Shown in pieces: positions 61,071-64,000 of a DNA stretch of 64,000 nucleotides. Source of the stretch: Wuchereria bancrofti (Eukaryota; Nematoda; Chromadorea; Rhabditida; Onchocercidae); assembly GCA_005281725.1 (NCBI GenBank), contig SSBO01000009.1, positions 8,759,831 through 8,823,830 of the forward strand, read 5' to 3'. How positions within the stretch are numbered: position 1 is the stretch's first letter; the number at the start of each line of letters is the position of its first letter. The notes below the pieces were generated by a model that made no database searches, had not been told where the DNA came from, and saw nothing but the letters and a program-made list of their open reading frames with translations. The position numbers and the translations under genes are program-made.

Positions 61071-61577
61071 ATGAAAAATATATTAATTTTATTGGTTATC
61101 TTACTGGCATTTGAATGCGTACAATCGTATAATTGGGGACATCCAAATTACGGTGGTCGATATAACGATAGATATGGTTCCTATGGATTCCATAATGGAT
61201 ATACACCTTACGGTAGTGGATGGTAGATTATTATCTTTTTTTTTTTTTTGTAAATAAGTAAATTTTAAAGATGAAAAATAATTGTGAAACATTTAAGCTT
61301 CACAACTATGCGACGCACAGATGTGAGTATATGGTAAAAAAGAAAAGTTAAAATATGATAAATTCACATAGACCCTATAATATTTCTAAGACGAATATTC
61401 AAAGCACTGAATTCATTCTTTAAATTAATGTAGAATAAGAGCTTTAGATAAATGAAGTAAGTTAGTACAAAATGTTAAATTTTGTATAGTTTAGCTGTAA
61501 CTATTTTAAGGTCATCGCCGTTGGGTAGCAGATTTGGTACACCGACTGGTGCATTTGGATTTGCACTTCACGGATAG
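61071..61577 (+). CDS. Secreted Gly/Tyr peptide gene 4
   Basis: Exon 1 (61071-61222) and exon 2 (61511-61577) join in phase 2 (GGATG|GTAGAT, TTTTAAG|G) to 72 aa. An in-frame ATG nine bases upstream (61062) would give 75. Without splicing, translation stops at once at TAG (61224-61226). Residues 1-17 are a signal peptide (MKNILILLVILLAFECV). The mature part starts QSYNWGHPNYGG and alternates Tyr, Gly and Asn. Exon 2 encodes SSPLGSRFGTPTGAFGFALHG and lacks the basic KKK tail of genes 1-3. A TTTTTCAG acceptor at 61037-61044 precedes the ATG. The exon 2 call rests on phase and on its resemblance to the gene 1 exon 2 start (WSPF against WSSPL). Confidence 0.75.
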
Positions 61578-61639
61578 AAATGATTCATATTTTACAGTGC
61601 ACAATTTAATAATACTGAGTGATTATTTACGGAGCACTT

Positions 61640-64000
61640 TAAGTTTTATATTTCCAATTAACAAAATTGAATTTTTCAAGCGATTACACAATGAAAAATT
61701 GCATGGCAACTTTTCAATCATCGATATAATTTGGCTTATTAGAATAATATTTATCAAAGATTTGATATCACATCCAAATGATAATATATCGAACATTAAC
61801 ACAATCACTTCTTGGCGCTAATTTCATCGATTTAACAGTTTCTAAGCTATTAATGCATTTTCTTTGGAATGGAAATAAAAAATTGCTTTTACTGTTTGAT
61901 ATAACTCAATAAAATTCTGTCCAAACTTCACAAATTTCATTTGTCCCCGCAAGTAATGATTTACGTTCTAATGAAGAAAAAATGATATACAATAATCATC
62001 AAAATGATATACACCTTGGCCCTCTCACAGATTTAAATTGTACCCATCCGACAAATGACTTCAAAGAGAACGATTCCATTACTTTTCGTCAATACCTCTT
62101 TACTCCGAGAATGGGTAATTTGCGCTTCCTTCCTGTGATAGTCGTTTCCTAGGCTCCTATGATTATTCGATTTTTGCTAAAGTTAAATTTACTTGATTAT
62201 AAGATTAAGAGTTGTCGAAACAATCATTACATAGGATATGAGCAGTAAAAGATTTGAACTGTTCATGAAAATCAAAGCATTAAAAACTTGCACTCATTTT
62301 AAAAACCTAATGAGCTCATTGCACATATCTATCTGATACTTTTAACAGTGCAATTTTTCTTTTATTTTGAAATTTTCCATGAATGTTTTATTAGCCTATG
62401 AGATAAGCGAAGGAATTAATTGAGAAATTGGCAAACTTCTAAAAACCTTACCTTTTTGTCTGTATATTCTTTGAATCGTATATCCTTTTTGTCCCATAGC
62501 TCCACTGATCAAATAAACAATAGCTGATAAACAAAGAATACGACAAAGTAAAGTTGATCAATGACAGAATCAAATCCATCCAAAGTTTGATTTTATATCT
62601 TTGTTCTAAGACAATACACGGAAAGAGAGGTAACTGCTTAGGGAAATGATGAAAAATTGGCTAGAGAGGATCTGAAGGAGGATCCGTGTCGAAAAATCCC
62701 TTAATTTGATCCCTGGTCAAGAATTTCTTCAATGAGAAATCAATTATGCAAGAAACATGATATTGTGTATATCAATCTTGCAATTTATTGCAATCGTGCA
62801 AAAAATGGTTTCTTTGAGGAAAAGTCGAGTAATATTTTAATTTTTCAATTAATATCAACTAATTAATAAGGATATACCATTTTAATATTTGATAATTTTT
62901 TGTTCTTACATTTGCCTCAAGGAAAATATTAAATCTCACAAAAGAATCAATAAAACGATCTTCCTACTCTTTCTTTCCTGCACAACATATTTTATGGTTG
63001 TGTGTTTGTAGTATTTTTTTTTTTAAATAAAAATAATATTTTTCAAATGTGGACCACATGCTTCAGTTGAAAATTGTTTACCGCATGTCATTCTCAATAC
63101 AAATTAATTTAATATCAGATTTTTGACATTCCTAAAGCTAATATAACTGTTATTGCAAGCTGATTGGTGATAAAAACATTCTAAAAAAAGAAGAAAAAAA
63201 CAACTCATTCCTGAAAGAATAATATCCAAAAAGAAGAATCTAAAAAGATGAAAAATTCTAAAAAAATCTGAAATCATTTCCACTAGCAAACAACTTTATA
63301 ATAAATTATATCGCCCTTTCTACGTACGTAAATTGCTGTTGAAGAGCGGTTGGGATCAGCTTAATATGTTTCGACATCTATCGTGTTTCGACTTCAGAGT
63401 CTCCAAAACCACCTACATCATTTCCCTTTACAGGCAATTCTCGTCTCATATTTTATCTTATAGCAAAGAAATAAAATCAAATATTGGATGGATTTGATTC
63501 TTCCATTGATCAACTTTGTTTTATTCTTTGGTTATCATTTATCATTCGAACTGTGAAACATAAAGGAACTCAATTTCTTTTACAATACTGTTATAATGAA
63601 TAAATCGCTAACATAAAACATTTCACGTTTCCACGTCAAAATGGAGAATACCTTACAATGATAAATAATCGTTTTATACCTTCAAAGCAAATGATTTGTA
63701 GTTCTTCCATTCAAATTCGTTGAAAATTGTTCAAAACGTTTGATTTTATATCTTTGTTCTAAAATAATACATGGAAAGTAATGTGATTACTAAGCGAAAT
63801 GATGTAAAAAAATGATAACTGAAGAAGGATCCATGTTGAAATGCTTTTAATGTAATCTTAAAGCGTTAATTAAGATTTGAAATATTCCCTGGTGGTTTCA
63901 CTCGAGATAGAAAGTAATTGTGATTATTTCTGATAGAAACAATTATGCCATCTTAAAAATATGATAGAATTAAATATCTATGTCGTCTCCTGCATTCATT
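61640..64000 (+). repeat. Outer arm (right) of the inverted duplication, cut by window end
   Basis: Partner of 47860-50800. From about 62158 onward it is near-identical to the left arm. At 62157/62158 an 18S fragment is joined directly to DNA that in the left arm lies about 600 bases away (at about 49737), so this arm carries an internal deletion. Dispersed-repeat copies are at about 62515-62965 (plus), 63375-63545 (minus) and 63735-63855 (plus). The palindrome probably continues beyond the window. Confidence 0.85.
62006..62157 (-). pseudogene. Degenerate 18S rDNA fragment, copy 3 (truncated)
   Basis: On the minus strand it shows AAACGACTATCACAGG, CGCAAATTACCCATTCTCGG, AGTAAAGAGGTATTGACG, CGTTCTCTTTGAAGTC and AATTTAAATCTGTGAGAGGG. 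It has the same short deletion before CTGTGAGAGG as copy 2, so copies 2 and 3 share an ancestor more recent than copy 1. The 5' part is removed by the arm's internal deletion. Confidence 0.8.

Noticed and set aside
1..64000. CRISPR arrays, bacterial operons, intact rRNA or tRNA genes
   Set aside because: None seen. Repeats are microsatellite, tandem or inverted without spacer structure, and all confident genes are intron-bearing or eukaryotic in type.

Overview
The window looks like nuclear DNA of an AT-rich nematode. The evidence is multi-exon genes with short GT..AG introns, several start codons that sit just after a polypyrimidine-AG of the trans-splice-acceptor type, nematode-like small secreted peptide genes, and degenerate 18S rDNA pieces that read like nematode 18S. 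Composition, intron density and the many TTA/ATT microsatellites would suit a filarial or other spirurid worm; this placement is inference. No bacterial or viral genes were recognised.

Layout. 1-9 kb: a Gln-rich repetitive protein (minus strand), a 2 kb fold-back element with a tandem-repeat loop, and a decayed BEL/Pao-type retroelement protease. 9-11.3 kb: a four-exon secreted C-type lectin (minus). 11.3-23 kb: gene-poor AT-rich DNA with a 14-bp tandem repeat. 23-24.2 kb: a two-exon secreted protein with an Ig-like look (plus). 25.7-44.2 kb is the conserved gene block, all on the minus strand: DNMT2/TRDMT1 (7 exons, 369 aa), mitochondrial 4-aminobutyrate aminotransferase (12 exons, 488 aa), the centriole protein SAS-6 (14 exons, 505 aa, with an alternative 3' end), ALG13 (single exon), and the last exon of an unrecognised gene 46 bp upstream of ALG13. 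I rebuilt every exon by hand from splice sites; reading phase agrees across every junction in these genes.

45-64 kb is a large, broken inverted duplication centred near 57 kb. Its arms carry four members of one family of short secreted Gly/Tyr-containing peptides (two per arm), which resemble caenacin/NLP-type nematode antimicrobial peptides. The inner pair is almost identical; the outer pair has diverged, and one outer copy has lost its splice acceptor. The same arms carry three degenerate fragments of the 5' part of 18S rDNA and a roughly 200-450 bp dispersed repeat present at least ten times. This accessory region is the most unusual part of the window.

The conserved genes are housekeeping functions (tRNA methylation, GABA catabolism, centriole assembly, N-glycan assembly) with no evident shared pathway. 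The lectin, the Ig-like protein and the peptide cluster are secreted accessory genes of the kind nematodes use at the host or microbe interface.
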